Counted from the first letter of the stretch, positions 35,736 through 44,864 are shown. The stretch is 64,000 nt of DNA from Leuconostoc miyukkimchii (GCF_019656055.1 NZ_BPKY01000008.1:1-64000); one strand, 5' to 3'. The notes: generated by a model from the letters alone, not told the origin. A program made the numbers and translations.

Positions 35736-36124
35736 GAGATTATATCCTTATAATTAGCTCTACATAAATTATAATACGACAAAAAAGCTGTTCCAAAATA
35801 AAAGGCTTACATTGTCGTCAAAAAGATATTATTTTTAACATATTAAGAAATTAAATCATGAAATAAGCCAATAATTATGATTATTTTATAGAGTGCTAAA
35901 ATCTTAGATATAAGTATGTAAGGACAGTAAATTATGACGAACCCTGTGCTGTTTTGTATGATTTTCGATAAATCTAGATGTTTTTATGTATCTATCCCTT
36001 TTATCATGCTAAGAGTAAACATTAGTTAAATTTTTATCATGTATCAAAATCAACACATGCACTTACTAATTAATAGTGATATACTAATTATGCGTTAATA
36101 CTTAACTAAAAAAGAGGATATAAA
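35736..36124. other. Intergenic region before the SDR gene
   Basis: AT-rich, 389 bp. A 31-codon frame (35934-36029) has AAGGA upstream but no other support. AGAGG of the SDR gene lies at the right end. No palindrome or repeat seen. Confidence 0.35.
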
Positions 36125-36829
36125 ATGACAAAAACAGCATTAGTAACAGGCGGAAATAAAGGTATCGGTTTTGAAATTGCTAAAAATTTATTAATAAACG
36201 GATATAATGTGGTAATCGGCGCTAGAGATGTCACTCGTGGAAATAAAGCGGTTGATGATTTAAGTAAGTATGGCGACGTGGCATTGCAAATTCTTGATGT
36301 TAGTAATGTAAGCAAGATTAATGAAGTTGCCAATAAAATAAGTCATAATTACCCTGAATTAGCATTGTTAGTTAACAATGCTGGTATACCAGGAGACATG
36401 CAAAAATCTGCTTGGGAATTTACAGTAAAAGAATTACAAGAGACTTACACAACTGATTTTTTAGGTGCTTATGAGTTAAGTCGTTCTTTGTTACCTACCA
36501 TCGAAAAAAATCAAGGTACAATATTTAGCATGACAATTCCAATTGAACCTAATAATTTCTTCCACCCTTTTGCTTACTTATCAGCAAAAGCACCATTAAA
36601 CATAATGACAAAAACCTGGGGCCTTGAATTTAAAGAACAAAATAAACCAGTTGAAATTTTTGCTCTTATGCCAGGAGGGGTAACAACAGATCTTAATAAC
36701 CATATGGACGCACCAGGATTTAAAACGGCTGAAGAAGCTGGCCGATTAGTTGTTGATTTAATCACTGATAATACTGATCGTTCTGGAAAAGTAGTTAATT
36801 TTGACGGAACAGTTGCTGAGTATGTATAA
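36125..36829 (+). CDS. Short-chain dehydrogenase/reductase
   Basis: 234 residues, classical SDR. Cofactor loop TGGNKGIG (about residues 8-15), NNAG (about residue 88), catalytic YLSAK (about residues 150-154). The usual Ser before Tyr lies in FSMTIPIEPN, which is atypical. A basic residue after the first strand (GARD) suggests NADPH. Resembles carbonyl-reductase-like SDRs. Single gene with its own terminator. Substrate unknown. Confidence 0.85.
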   Translation: MTKTALVTGGNKGIGFEIAKNLLINGYNVVIGARDVTRGNKAVDDLSKYGDVALQILDVSNVSKINEVANKISHNYPELALLVNNAGIPGDMQKSAWEFTVKELQETYTTDFLGAYELSRSLLPTIEKNQGTIFSMTIPIEPNNFFHPFAYLSAKAPLNIMTKTWGLEFKEQNKPVEIFALMPGGVTTDLNNHMDAPGFKTAEEAGRLVVDLITDNTDRSGKVVNFDGTVAEYV

Positions 36830-36840
36830 AAGTGATAAAT

Positions 36841-36881
36841 AAAAAAACAGGACATAAGTATTAAATTATGCCCTGTTTTTT
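36841..36881 (+). terminator. Terminator of the SDR gene
   Basis: AACAGGaCATAA/TTATGcCCTGTT with A and T runs on each side. Confidence 0.85.
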
Positions 36882-37112
36882 ATACTAATTATTTGTAACA
36901 AAATGTAAGCTAGATATTTTTTTATGCTGTTTCATTAATTCAAGACATTATGCTAATAAGGAAACTATGAACGTAAAAATTTGAAAAAGAGCAATCATTC
37001 TAGCTTTTCTACTTGACTTAAGTATAGAATATAAAAACTTGTGTTTCCTACTTTGCTTTGTTATTCTATTATTTATTAGTTTATGTATCAAATTGAAGAA
37101 AGGAATAACTAC

Positions 37113-37418
37113 ATGACTAAACTCAGAATTACATTTATAAATAGTGAGACATTGGATATTAATCAAACTACATTGCTTGATTTAGCAATCTATGAAAAAG
37201 AAAATTATTTCAATATGTCACCAAGAACTACCAAAAATATAACATTATCGGAATCATCACATTTTTATGGTCCTATAAGCATACAAGATATTCACGACCC
37301 TAATTTGATAATGAGTCTCTTAAACTTTTTACACAGCTCTGATTTTTTCTATGTTCACAATCAACCAGAAACAATCTATGCCAGCTCCTCTATTTATAAG
37401 ATTGAACAAAAGGATTAA
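37113..37418 (+). CDS. Hypothetical small protein
   Basis: 101 residues from the ATG at 37113 with AAAGGA upstream (an earlier in-frame ATG at 37083 has none). Soluble, with a beta-like N-terminus (KLRITFINSETLDI) and no TM segment, signal or recognised domain. Lies alone between the SDR and manganese catalase genes. Confidence 0.5.
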   Translation: MTKLRITFINSETLDINQTTLLDLAIYEKENYFNMSPRTTKNITLSESSHFYGPISIQDIHDPNLIMSLLNFLHSSDFFYVHNQPETIYASSSIYKIEQKD

Positions 37419-37465
37419 AACAAAAATATTTTAGTTACTTCTAGACAAATAATAGTGATGATGTT

Positions 37466-37514
37466 ATCATTAATACATCGTGAACGATTTAATTGTTCGC
37501 GATGTATTAATGAT
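37466..37514 (+). promoter_or_regulatory. Long inverted repeat with OhrR-like core before the catalase
   Basis: Perfect 15-bp arms, ATCATTAATACATCG and CGATGTATTAATGAT, with inner GAAC/GTTC. The centre, ACGATTTAATTGT, differs at one base from the OhrR operator core known in Bacillus subtilis (ACAATTTAATTGT). It lies 20 bp before the catalase start codon, so it could be an operator, a leader hairpin, or both. Confidence 0.6.
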
Positions 37515-37533
37515 TCAAGAAAGAGGAATTACA

Positions 37534-38340
37534 ATGTTCAAACATACACGTGCCTTACAATTTAATGCAAAGCCAGATCGTCCTGATCCACTAATGGCCC
37601 GCAAACTACAAGAAGCACTTGGCGGTCAATGGGGTGAAATGACTGGTATGATGTCATATTTATCACAAGGTTGGGCTTCAACTGGTGATGAAAAATATAA
37701 AGACATCTTGCTTGATACTGGGACAGAAGAAATTGCTCACGTCGAAATGATTTCGACTATGATTGCTTATCTTTTAGAAGATACTCCTATTTACGAGCAA
37801 GAGGAAATGATTAAAAAAGATCCTTCTCTTGCTAAAGTAATGGGTGGCACTGATCCTGAACATGGACTTGTACATGGGTTAACAGCTGGTCTAACTAATC
37901 CAAATGGTGCAGCTTGGAATACTGGTTACGTTACATCAAGTGGTAATTTATTGGCTGACATGCGTTTTAATGTAACTAGAGAATCACAGGCACGTGTTCA
38001 AGTGAGTCGTTTATATCATATGACTCGTGATGAAGGAGTGCGTGATATGTTAAAGTTCTTACTCGCACGCGAAACACAACATCAGTTGCAGTTTATCAAG
38101 GCCCAAGAGGAATTAGAAGCAAAGTATGGCATAGTAGTACCAGGTAACATGGACGATATTCAACATTCAGAGTATAGCCACGTTATTATGAATTTTTCAG
38201 ATGGTGAAGGATCACGTGCATTTGAAAATCAAATTGCTAAAGATGGTCAAAAGTTTACTTACCAGGAAAATCCTGAAGCAATGGGTGGGGTACCTAAAAC
38301 AAAGCCAGCAAGTTCTGAACTTCATAATGATCAAGGTTAA
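37534..38340 (+). CDS. Manganese (non-heme) catalase
   Basis: 268 residues from the ATG at 37534 (AAGAGG upstream). Ferritin-like four-helix bundle carrying the dimanganese ligands: Glu35 (QWGEMT), Glu66 and His69 (TEEIAHVEM), the Glu in NVTRESQ, and RETQHQLQF. Length matches the short manganese catalases. Converts hydrogen peroxide to water and oxygen without heme, which suits a lactic acid bacterium. Probably controlled by the OhrR encoded downstream. Confidence 0.92.
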   Translation: MFKHTRALQFNAKPDRPDPLMARKLQEALGGQWGEMTGMMSYLSQGWASTGDEKYKDILLDTGTEEIAHVEMISTMIAYLLEDTPIYEQEEMIKKDPSLAKVMGGTDPEHGLVHGLTAGLTNPNGAAWNTGYVTSSGNLLADMRFNVTRESQARVQVSRLYHMTRDEGVRDMLKFLLARETQHQLQFIKAQEELEAKYGIVVPGNMDDIQHSEYSHVIMNFSDGEGSRAFENQIAKDGQKFTYQENPEAMGGVPKTKPASSELHNDQG

Positions 38341-38441
38341 TAATGCTTAAATTGAATTAATAAGACATTGATCTTGAGTATAGGGTGTCAGACAATTATC
38401 TATTTAGCGCATTGAATAGCTGATTCTATCTAGACAATTAT

Positions 38442-38479
38442 ATTAAATCGTGTTAATATTAAATCGCACACGATTTAAT
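38442..38479 (+). promoter_or_regulatory. Inverted repeat in the ohrR promoter, likely autoregulation
   Basis: ATTAAATCGTG (38442-38452) and CACGATTTAAT (38469-38479); an extra TTAAATCG half lies in the spacer. ACGATTTAAT is shared with the element before the manganese catalase. Confidence 0.6.
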
Positions 38480-38495
38480 AAAAGGAGTTATTCCT

Positions 38496-38936
38496 ATGAT
38501 AGAATTTAACAAAAACAACGCCCAATTGGAAAAACACTTGTGTTTTTCTATTTATGAGCTATCAAGATCAATTCAACGCATGTATAAGCCGTTTCTCAAT
38601 GAGCTTAATTTAACATATCCACAGTATTTAGTTTTAGTTGCTCTTTACGATCACGATAATATTCCTGTCAGCGAACTGGGGGAATTATTGGACTTAAATT
38701 ACGGTACTTTGTCCCCTTTATTGACCCGCATGGAAAGCCAAAAATTAATTGAACGTATGAGATCAACCAAAGATACCAGAATTGTCTACATTAAATTAAT
38801 GCTTTCTGGTAAGAAGATACGTGAAGAAGCATTTACGCTTCCTCAACAATTAGTATTGAAAAGTGGATTAAACGATCAAGAATGGAATGAATTATCTAAA
38901 TTATCTATGAAACTATTTACTAACTTATCTAAATAA
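38496..38936 (+). CDS. ohrR: OhrR-type MarR-family peroxide sensor
   Basis: 146 residues. The N-terminal LCFSIYELSRSIQRMYKPFL segment with Cys16 and the following LTYPQYLVLVALYD match OhrR, where this Cys is oxidised by organic peroxides and releases DNA. Winged HTH at about residues 55-95 (GTLSPLLTRMESQKLIER). Only one Cys, so it is of the one-Cys type. Has its own palindromic promoter; the partner peroxidase (OsmC-like) lies at 51420, not adjacent. Confidence 0.85.
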   Translation: MIEFNKNNAQLEKHLCFSIYELSRSIQRMYKPFLNELNLTYPQYLVLVALYDHDNIPVSELGELLDLNYGTLSPLLTRMESQKLIERMRSTKDTRIVYIKLMLSGKKIREEAFTLPQQLVLKSGLNDQEWNELSKLSMKLFTNLSK

Positions 38937-38974
38937 TTTTCAATATATACTCGCTAAATAACGGAGGGCAACGA

Positions 38975-39232
38975 ATGATTCATGAAATAGTAAATTCAAT
39001 CAAATTAATGGACGGATCCTATTACGAAACTGGTCAATCTGGCTGTGAAAAAATTGCTCGAGACAATGGTGAGTTTTGGTCAATTTACGTTAATGGTGTC
39101 AAAAAAACGTGGATTGGTAGCGAGCTCATTGCCTATATCGATGGTAAATCTCAACAACCTGAATCGTACTTAGCAGATATGTCTGAAAAAGATCGCGAAA
39201 AGTTTAAAGATGTTCATTGTGATTGCGACTAA
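38975..39232 (+). CDS. Hypothetical small protein downstream of ohrR
   Basis: 85 residues with a strong CGGAGGG ribosome site. Soluble, acidic, ending HCDCD with a CXC-like pair. No domain recognised. Only 38 bp after ohrR, likely co-transcribed, so possibly part of the peroxide or redox response. A repeated terminator-like hairpin follows. Confidence 0.6.
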   Translation: MIHEIVNSIKLMDGSYYETGQSGCEKIARDNGEFWSIYVNGVKKTWIGSELIAYIDGKSQQPESYLADMSEKDREKFKDVHCDCD

Positions 39233-39291
39233 TCAAGGTATTTTTTACATGATGATAATAAGCTAAATTAATATAAAAAATTGATAAAAAG

Positions 39292-39324
39292 GTGACATAA
39301 CTTAACAGTTGTGTCGCTTTTTTT
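39292..39324 (+). terminator. Terminator-like hairpin, repeat copy 2
   Basis: GTGACATAACT/AGTTGTGTCGC stem then seven T. Shares an exact 20-bp core with the hairpin at 18776-18795. Confidence 0.7.
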
Positions 39325-39408
39325 GTATATTTGGTAATTAATCATATGTTGTGTATGCATAACTAGATGCCAATATGCGAAGCATAGTTCATTCATAAGA
39401 GATAGAAA

Positions 39409-40386
39409 TTAATAAGGTAGTCTGGTCTTCTCTATTTTTGTATCTGTAAAATTGTTTTGGTTCAGTATATTTCTTATATCATTTTTTTGTTCGAAAACTT
39501 TGTGAGATAAAATTACGCTTTTTATTAAAGACGGTGTAAATTCTAAGCTAACAACAGGTCTTCCGATAAAAATTATTTCGGGTTCAATATCATTCTCTTC
39601 TCCATTGATTTTTACAACCACAAAACGAATCTCCTCTTCCTGGTACAAGTCGGGGTTTTTAAAACATAATGAAAATAAAAACATTGCTTGAGCAGAACAT
39701 TGCATTATTTCAAGCATATCTGAAGAATCTACATTTAGATTTCTGTAATCATAGAGCCACTCTTTGACGACGGGTTTAATATATTCTAATTGAGTTGTTA
39801 TATCGTATTCGACTTTTAGTGGGAAAGAAAATCCATTACCACGACTAAATTCTGAAAAAGTATTAGCTCCTTTTGAAAAATGTTCATTGAGAAAATATTG
39901 TATATCTTGACTATTAAAAGACAAAGCAATTTCTCCATAATGTTGTAATGATTGTGAATGGTTATTAGCAGAAAAACTCCAAATATAATTATTTCTTGGT
40001 ATATTTTTATTAAGTAAGTTAAACACTTGTATTTCTTCTTTGCCAGCACCTAGACTCTCGAGTTCGATTACTCCCAACTCAAGCGCATAAAGACCATCTT
40101 TCTGATCATTCATCGAATGAATTGAACCTAAATAAATTATTTTTTTAGATATTATTTTTTTTAGTACATCAATACTTGTATAGTGATACAAATTAGGGAA
40201 AATATTGGGATCACAATGGAATTTATTTGTAATTAATATTGGTTGAGCGTGTTGATAGAAATCGGATTTTTCATCATAAAAATCGTTCAATGCAAGTTTA
40301 CCTTCGTCGGTTAGATTGCCAATTATTGTTTTAATACTTGGTGTAATACGTCGTGATTTTAAAAGTTCATTTAATTTTTCTAGCAT
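39409..40386 (-). CDS. DUF2971-family protein
   Basis: 325 residues. The DUF2971 features appear in order: NLYHYTSIDVLKKII near residue 67, LGSIHSMNDQKDG near residue 87, WSFSANNHSQSLQHYG near residue 138, and FKNPDLYQEEEIRFVV near residue 248. The family is uncharacterised and frequent on mobile or defence loci. AGAAG precedes the start. Beside a serine recombinase. Function unknown. Confidence 0.7.
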   Translation of the reverse strand: MLEKLNELLKSRRITPSIKTIIGNLTDEGKLALNDFYDEKSDFYQHAQPILITNKFHCDPNIFPNLYHYTSIDVLKKIISKKIIYLGSIHSMNDQKDGLYALELGVIELESLGAGKEEIQVFNLLNKNIPRNNYIWSFSANNHSQSLQHYGEIALSFNSQDIQYFLNEHFSKGANTFSEFSRGNGFSFPLKVEYDITTQLEYIKPVVKEWLYDYRNLNVDSSDMLEIMQCSAQAMFLFSLCFKNPDLYQEEEIRFVVVKINGEENDIEPEIIFIGRPVVSLEFTPSLIKSVILSHKVFEQKNDIRNILNQNNFTDTKIEKTRLPY

Positions 40387-40400
40387 TCATTTTCTTCTTT

Positions 40401-40416
40401 TTAGTTAGTTAGTTAG
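40401..40416 (+). repeat. Tetranucleotide repeat (TTAG)4 before the DUF2971 gene
   Basis: Four TTAG copies, 15 nt upstream of the start codon of the minus-strand DUF2971 gene, just before its ribosome site. Confidence 0.85.
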
Positions 40417-40493
40417 TTTCAATAACAAATAATTTTTTGAAATAGTATTCGATGTAATTTTTTTTTTATATAATTATTTTAGACTGATATTTA

Positions 40494-41051
40494 TTAAATA
40501 AATAATTTTTTTATATATTGAACTGTTCTAGCAGAAATATTAAAAGCTTCTGCTGTAGATTTTACCGTGTGTGTTTGAGAATATTCAAAAATGGCTGTAT
40601 TACGGCTATCTTTTTTTCTCCTTGGTCGTCCCTCTCTATAGTTAGGATTATGTTGCTTTGCAAAAACTTTGCCAGCCTGAGTTCTTTCGATAATCATGTC
40701 TCGTTCCATCTCAGCCACCGATAGCAAAGTTCTGACAATCATACGACCCATTGGGGTGTTATCAATAGTTCCTAAATTTAAAACTTTAATTATAATTTTT
40801 TCTTTCAGGAGATCATCAATTAAATTTAATGCTTCACGTGTATTTCGAGCAAAGCGATCTAACTTGGTGACAATCAATGTGTCATTGGGTTCAATCATGG
40901 CGACTAATTTTTCAAACTGCGGTCGTACCGTAGTTGTGCCTGAATATTTTTCACTTAAAATAATATCGGCACCAGAATTTTTTAAAGTTTCTTTTTGTTC
41001 ATTTAAAGATTGCCCAGCAGTGGACACTCTAGCATATCCATAAATAGTCAT
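40494..41051 (-). CDS. Serine recombinase (resolvase/invertase type)
   Basis: 185 residues from the ATG at 41051 (GAGGCG upstream). Catalytic Ser10 in GYARVSTAGQ; further active-site residues in VTKLDRFARNTREAL (Arg pair) and the E helix GRMIVRTLLSVAEMERDMI. C-terminal HTH (TVKSTAEAFNISARTVQYI). Size matches plasmid or transposon resolvases and Pin-type invertases. No crossover site identified; next to the DUF2971 gene, suggesting transfer. Confidence 0.88.
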   Translation of the reverse strand: MTIYGYARVSTAGQSLNEQKETLKNSGADIILSEKYSGTTTVRPQFEKLVAMIEPNDTLIVTKLDRFARNTREALNLIDDLLKEKIIIKVLNLGTIDNTPMGRMIVRTLLSVAEMERDMIIERTQAGKVFAKQHNPNYREGRPRRKKDSRNTAIFEYSQTHTVKSTAEAFNISARTVQYIKKLFI

Positions 41052-41160
41052 ATTTCGCCTCATAAAGTTGCATAATTAAATTGCAGTATATAAACATAAG
41101 TATATCACAGCATACAAAAAGCGCAAAATACTTATAATTATCTTGCACCTAAATAAATCA

Positions 41161-41208
41161 AAAAAGAGAGTGCCAATTACTTAAATCCTTGGTAGCATTC
41201 TCTTTTAG
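41161..41208 (+). terminator. Terminator-like hairpin
   Basis: AAAAGAGAgTGC pairs with GCATTCTCTTTT across a 20-nt centre. Possibly serves the minus-strand oxidoreductase gene or an element boundary. Confidence 0.5.
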
Positions 41209-41305
41209 TTAATATAAGCTGTATGATTCTAATAATGACATCCAATAGGCTTAATGGTAATCCTCGAACAAACTAAAGTGTAATTTAACTCATATTGTAT
41301 GTGAC

Positions 41306-42277
41306 TCAGCTATTGGCTTTCTGTTCAGACCAAGATTTTTTCATTTCCTCAAAAATGCTAAATACATCGTCGGTGATGCCTTTATATTGCTGAAGATTAT
41401 CCGAGTTATTGATAATACTTTCAAAATCTGCAATCTCGTAAAACAAAGCATCATCAGTATTCCCTTCGGAAATACGCTCTGTTTTTTCGGTATCGACATG
41501 GTACCAACTAGCTTCTTGTGCACGTGGATATTCAGGAATTTGAATATATCCTTTTGTACCTGAAATCGTTAATGTCTTTGGTTGTTTAGCTTGTAAGGAT
41601 ACTGAGACGGTAGCCATTTCGCCTGATCGATTATGCAGAATCGTAACAGATTGTTCATCAACACCGGTTGGGGCGTAATCAACAAAAGATTGGATATTAT
41701 TAGGCTGCTCTGACATAAAATAACGTACACCGGATAATGCATAAACGCCCATATCAAGTAAAACACCGCCACCTAAGTCAGGATTAAAAAACCGATTTTT
41801 TGGATCATAGGGCTTCACACTACCGAGGGTCACATTAATATGTTTAATATCACCCAAAAGATTTTCTGTGATAAGTGATTTGATTTTTTTAATTAAAGGC
41901 ATGTGGACTAATGTCATCGCTTCCAATAGCACAACATGATGTTGTTGGGCTAACTGCTCGAGTGTATCCAAATCAGCCTTATTTAGTGTGATAGCTTTTT
42001 CCATGAGTACATGTTTACCATGCGCAATGGCCTGCTTTGCAATATCGAAATGTGTATTATGTGGTGTAGCAATGTAGACAGCATCCACCAGATCGTCCGA
42101 AAAGACATCTGAGAGCTCACTAAACTCATGATTAATACCATATTTATTAGCAAATTGACGTGTTTTGTCAGCATTACGACTAAATACACCATAAATATTG
42201 CGATTGTTTTGATTGAAGGCTGTTGCCATCTCGTTAGCAATTACGCCTGTTCCAATAATAGTCCAATTTACTGTCAT
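41306..42277 (-). CDS. Gfo/Idh/MocA-family oxidoreductase
   Basis: 323 residues from the ATG at 42277 (AAAGGA upstream; a longer frame starts at 42337). Rossmann N-terminus (WTIIGTGVIANEMA), with the conserved motif LMEKAIT replacing the usual EKP. C-terminal alpha/beta domain with GGGVLLDMGVY. NAD(P)-dependent sugar or polyol dehydrogenase of unknown substrate. Single gene. Confidence 0.85.
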   Translation of the reverse strand: MTVNWTIIGTGVIANEMATAFNQNNRNIYGVFSRNADKTRQFANKYGINHEFSELSDVFSDDLVDAVYIATPHNTHFDIAKQAIAHGKHVLMEKAITLNKADLDTLEQLAQQHHVVLLEAMTLVHMPLIKKIKSLITENLLGDIKHINVTLGSVKPYDPKNRFFNPDLGGGVLLDMGVYALSGVRYFMSEQPNNIQSFVDYAPTGVDEQSVTILHNRSGEMATVSVSLQAKQPKTLTISGTKGYIQIPEYPRAQEASWYHVDTEKTERISEGNTDDALFYEIADFESIINNSDNLQQYKGITDDVFSIFEEMKKSWSEQKANS

Positions 42278-42433
42278 CTTTATAATCCTTTCAATACCTG
42301 ATAGCATTAACATAAACGCTACGCATAAGAATTTCAATTAAAGTCGTTTTTCTGGTTTTTCAAAAATAGTTCTCTAAATGTCAGTTAACGAATTGACTCA
42401 TCAAAATAACGTTAAAAATCTAATTGATTCAAC

Positions 42434-43393
42434 TTATTCAACGATATTGATTGGCTGATTTGCTAAATAAGATTTTAAGTTATTAATCGTGATGGTCAAT
42501 AATCGTTCACGTGTTTCGAGTGGCGCCCAAGCAATATGAGGTGTGATGTAGCAATTTTTAGCTTTTAACAAGGGGTTGTCATTAATAATTGGCTCTTTTT
42601 GGACAACATCAGTCGCTAGTGCGTAAATTTGATTGTCATTAAGCGCATTGGCGACATCTTGTTCATTAATCAATTTGCCTCTTGCTGTATTTAATAAAAT
42701 AACATTGTTTTTCATTTTTGCAATGGTTGTTTTATTGATGAGATTGATTGTGTCTGGTGTTTGAATAACATGTAAACTAATAACATCGGATTGCTGTAAC
42801 AGCTCATCTAGAGATACCTGTTTAAGCCATGGTTCAGATATATTTTTGGGGCGATGATTGTAAAAAATAACAGGCATAGAAAACGCATGTGCTATTGCTG
42901 CAACTTTTTGGGCGATATGACCGAAGCCAATTAGACCCAATGTTTTTCCTTTGAGTTCAAATAATGGTTTGTCCCAAAAAGTGAAGTCAGGTACGTTGGA
43001 CCATTTATTATTATGCACGAGCTGATTGTGAAGGCCAACTTGACCTGTCACTTCAAGCAATAATGAAAAAGTAAACTGTGCTACAGCGTCGCTAGCATAG
43101 GTAGGAATATTGGTGACGACAACATTATTTTTATGAGCGCTCTTGATGTCAACAACATCATAACCAGTGCCCATGATTCCGATGTATTGTAAACTAGGGG
43201 CGTTGCTGATAACATCATCGTTTAGTGGTGTTTTATGTGTAATGACAATTTCAGCATTGCCAATTCGTTTCAAAATTTCATTGTTATCGTCAACTGGTGT
43301 GCGATCATAAAAAGTACAGTCACCCAACTGATTTAATAACTGCCAATTTAAATCTTTATTCAGTGCATAACCATCTAAAACTATGATTTTCAT
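42434..43393 (-). CDS. D-2-hydroxyacid dehydrogenase
   Basis: 319 residues. Cofactor loop GFGHIA (about residue 155), catalytic Arg in NTARGKLIN (about residue 234), Glu in VVQKEPI (about residue 263) and His in TPHIAWA (about residue 283). Closest in pattern to glycerate/hydroxypyruvate dehydrogenases rather than to D-lactate dehydrogenase. Reduces a 2-ketoacid or oxidises the D-hydroxyacid with NAD(P). Single gene. Confidence 0.87.
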   Translation of the reverse strand: MKIIVLDGYALNKDLNWQLLNQLGDCTFYDRTPVDDNNEILKRIGNAEIVITHKTPLNDDVISNAPSLQYIGIMGTGYDVVDIKSAHKNNVVVTNIPTYASDAVAQFTFSLLLEVTGQVGLHNQLVHNNKWSNVPDFTFWDKPLFELKGKTLGLIGFGHIAQKVAAIAHAFSMPVIFYNHRPKNISEPWLKQVSLDELLQQSDVISLHVIQTPDTINLINKTTIAKMKNNVILLNTARGKLINEQDVANALNDNQIYALATDVVQKEPIINDNPLLKAKNCYITPHIAWAPLETRERLLTITINNLKSYLANQPINIVE

Positions 43394-43755
43394 AATTATT
43401 TCCTCGCTATGTCATCTTAACTAAAAGTTTATTTTTAATACTATTTAACAACATAATACCTCTTTTTGATAAACTGATAAAGTGATTTGTCTAGATAACG
43501 TAAAAATCACTTGGATTCGAACTATTAAGAGCGAAACATTGATATACCAAATTACCGAGTTCATTTCAAAATCGGAATTCTAGTTGACGTTTTAAATGTT
43601 AATAATACCAAGATGTATTTTTTAATAACAAATATTTGCACAAAAATGGTGTATCAGGTATATTAAACAAATATTTAATATCACATTTAATATATCGGAT
43701 CTGAACGAGTTGAGCAACATTATCTATGTATCATGGCACAGGAAAGAAGAATGAC
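43394..43755. other. AT-rich intergenic region
   Basis: Between divergent D-hydroxyacid dehydrogenase and subtilase genes. Contains repeated AAATATTTAATAT-like sequence near 43670 but no clear operator or RNA. Confidence 0.4.
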
Positions 43756-44463
43756 ATGAATCGCAATAAGCAATATAAAAAATATAGTATATATGGCATT
43801 TTAGTTGTGTTGCTTTTTACTAGTGCGGTCGTGATTACAAACTATGTGATAGATAAACAGACTCTTGTGCCAATGACGAAACTAAAAGTTGGATTGATTG
43901 ATGGTTCTGTGAAAGCAAGTTTACCGCAATTTTATGACACCAAGGTAATTAGTAAGAATTTTGTATCAAATGCAACACAAGTGGACGAAGAGCACGGGAC
44001 GGCCGTGGCCTACACCATTATGAAACATAGTCCGTTAGCAAAGGTTGATACGTTATATAGCGCCAGTGTCATGGAAAACGGGTTTGTGTCGCAAGATAAG
44101 CTATTACAAGCATTGAATTGGTTTGAAGAAAAGCACGTGAGCTTAATCAACATTAGCTTAAACATGCCACGACCAACAAAAGAGATTAAAAATAAATTGA
44201 CACAATTAACCAAAAACGGCGCAGTCATTGTTTTGTCGATGGGAAATAATAACTATTTTAAAAATGAACCACTTAAAATAAAAGGAGTGGTTCAAGTGGG
44301 CACTCAAAAAGAATATGCTGTCGTTGAAAAAATTAAGCCAATCCAATCAATCGACTTATCAGGCGCTAAGAAAAAATATGAAGGCATCAGTTTCAACACC
44401 GCGCGTCAAACAGGTAGGTATGTATCTGAATGGTATTCTTACAAGAATATCAGATTACCGTAG
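43756..44463 (+). CDS. Membrane-anchored minimal subtilisin-like (S8) protease
   Basis: 235 residues from the ATG at 43756 (AAGAAG 6 nt upstream). One N-terminal TM segment (about residues 11-31) with the catalytic part outside. Subtilase motifs in order: Asp49 (VGLIDGS), His80 (EEHGTAVA), SLINISLN, the oxyanion Asn in VLSMGNNN (about 164), and Ser212 (GISFNTARQTG, in place of GTSFAAP). All three triad residues are present although the protein is about 40-100 residues shorter than usual. Substrate unknown. Confidence 0.75.
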   Translation: MNRNKQYKKYSIYGILVVLLFTSAVVITNYVIDKQTLVPMTKLKVGLIDGSVKASLPQFYDTKVISKNFVSNATQVDEEHGTAVAYTIMKHSPLAKVDTLYSASVMENGFVSQDKLLQALNWFEEKHVSLINISLNMPRPTKEIKNKLTQLTKNGAVIVLSMGNNNYFKNEPLKIKGVVQVGTQKEYAVVEKIKPIQSIDLSGAKKKYEGISFNTARQTGRYVSEWYSYKNIRLP

Positions 44464-44834
44464 TAGTAATGTTGAACCAGTTAGAGATATCATACTTTGC
44501 GTCCAGTGAGCATACAAAACTTGAAACCTGATCAGTTTTTGATAGTTGAACGGTGTCCTGTCAAATATCCGGAATTAATAAAAGAAATATTAAAAAATAT
44601 ATAGGACTTGGTGGCGTCAATTCACACGTATTATTAGCAGACATATTTGTGTGAGTCGTTTGATAAAAAGAACTGAGTTGAGATAAATTAAACCAATTTA
44701 TGATGATTTTAATACACGCGTTTAAAATGGTGTTCATGCATGGTCAAAGATCAGCGTTAATTATGTATAGGGTTTAAGCCAAGAATTTTAAAATGACGCG
44801 TAATCAATATTTGCAAATTTTTTAAATCAAAAAT
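44464..44834. other. Intergenic region with a frame remnant
   Basis: A frame without a start (about 44510-44602) reads NLKPDQFLIVERCPVKYP and ends at TAG, resembling the C-terminus of a lost gene. The rest is AT-rich, with nothing recognised. Confidence 0.35.
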
Positions 44835-44864
44835 AAAAACCGTGAAAACTTTTTCACGGTTTTT
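44835..44864. terminator. Terminator of tRNA-Asn
   Basis: AAAAACCGTGAAAA/TTTTCACGGTTTTT with a very small loop. Confidence 0.85.

Noticed and set aside
35934-36029. 31-codon frame with AAGGA upstream
   Set aside because: Too short, with no domain, coupling or terminator support.
37083-37112. Longer start for the 101-residue hypothetical protein
   Set aside because: The ATG at 37113 has AAAGGA at good spacing; the earlier one has none.
36948-37166. Minus-strand frame between SDR and the small hypothetical gene
   Set aside because: Start lies inside the neighbouring plus-strand gene and no ribosome site precedes it; weak hydrophobic tail only.
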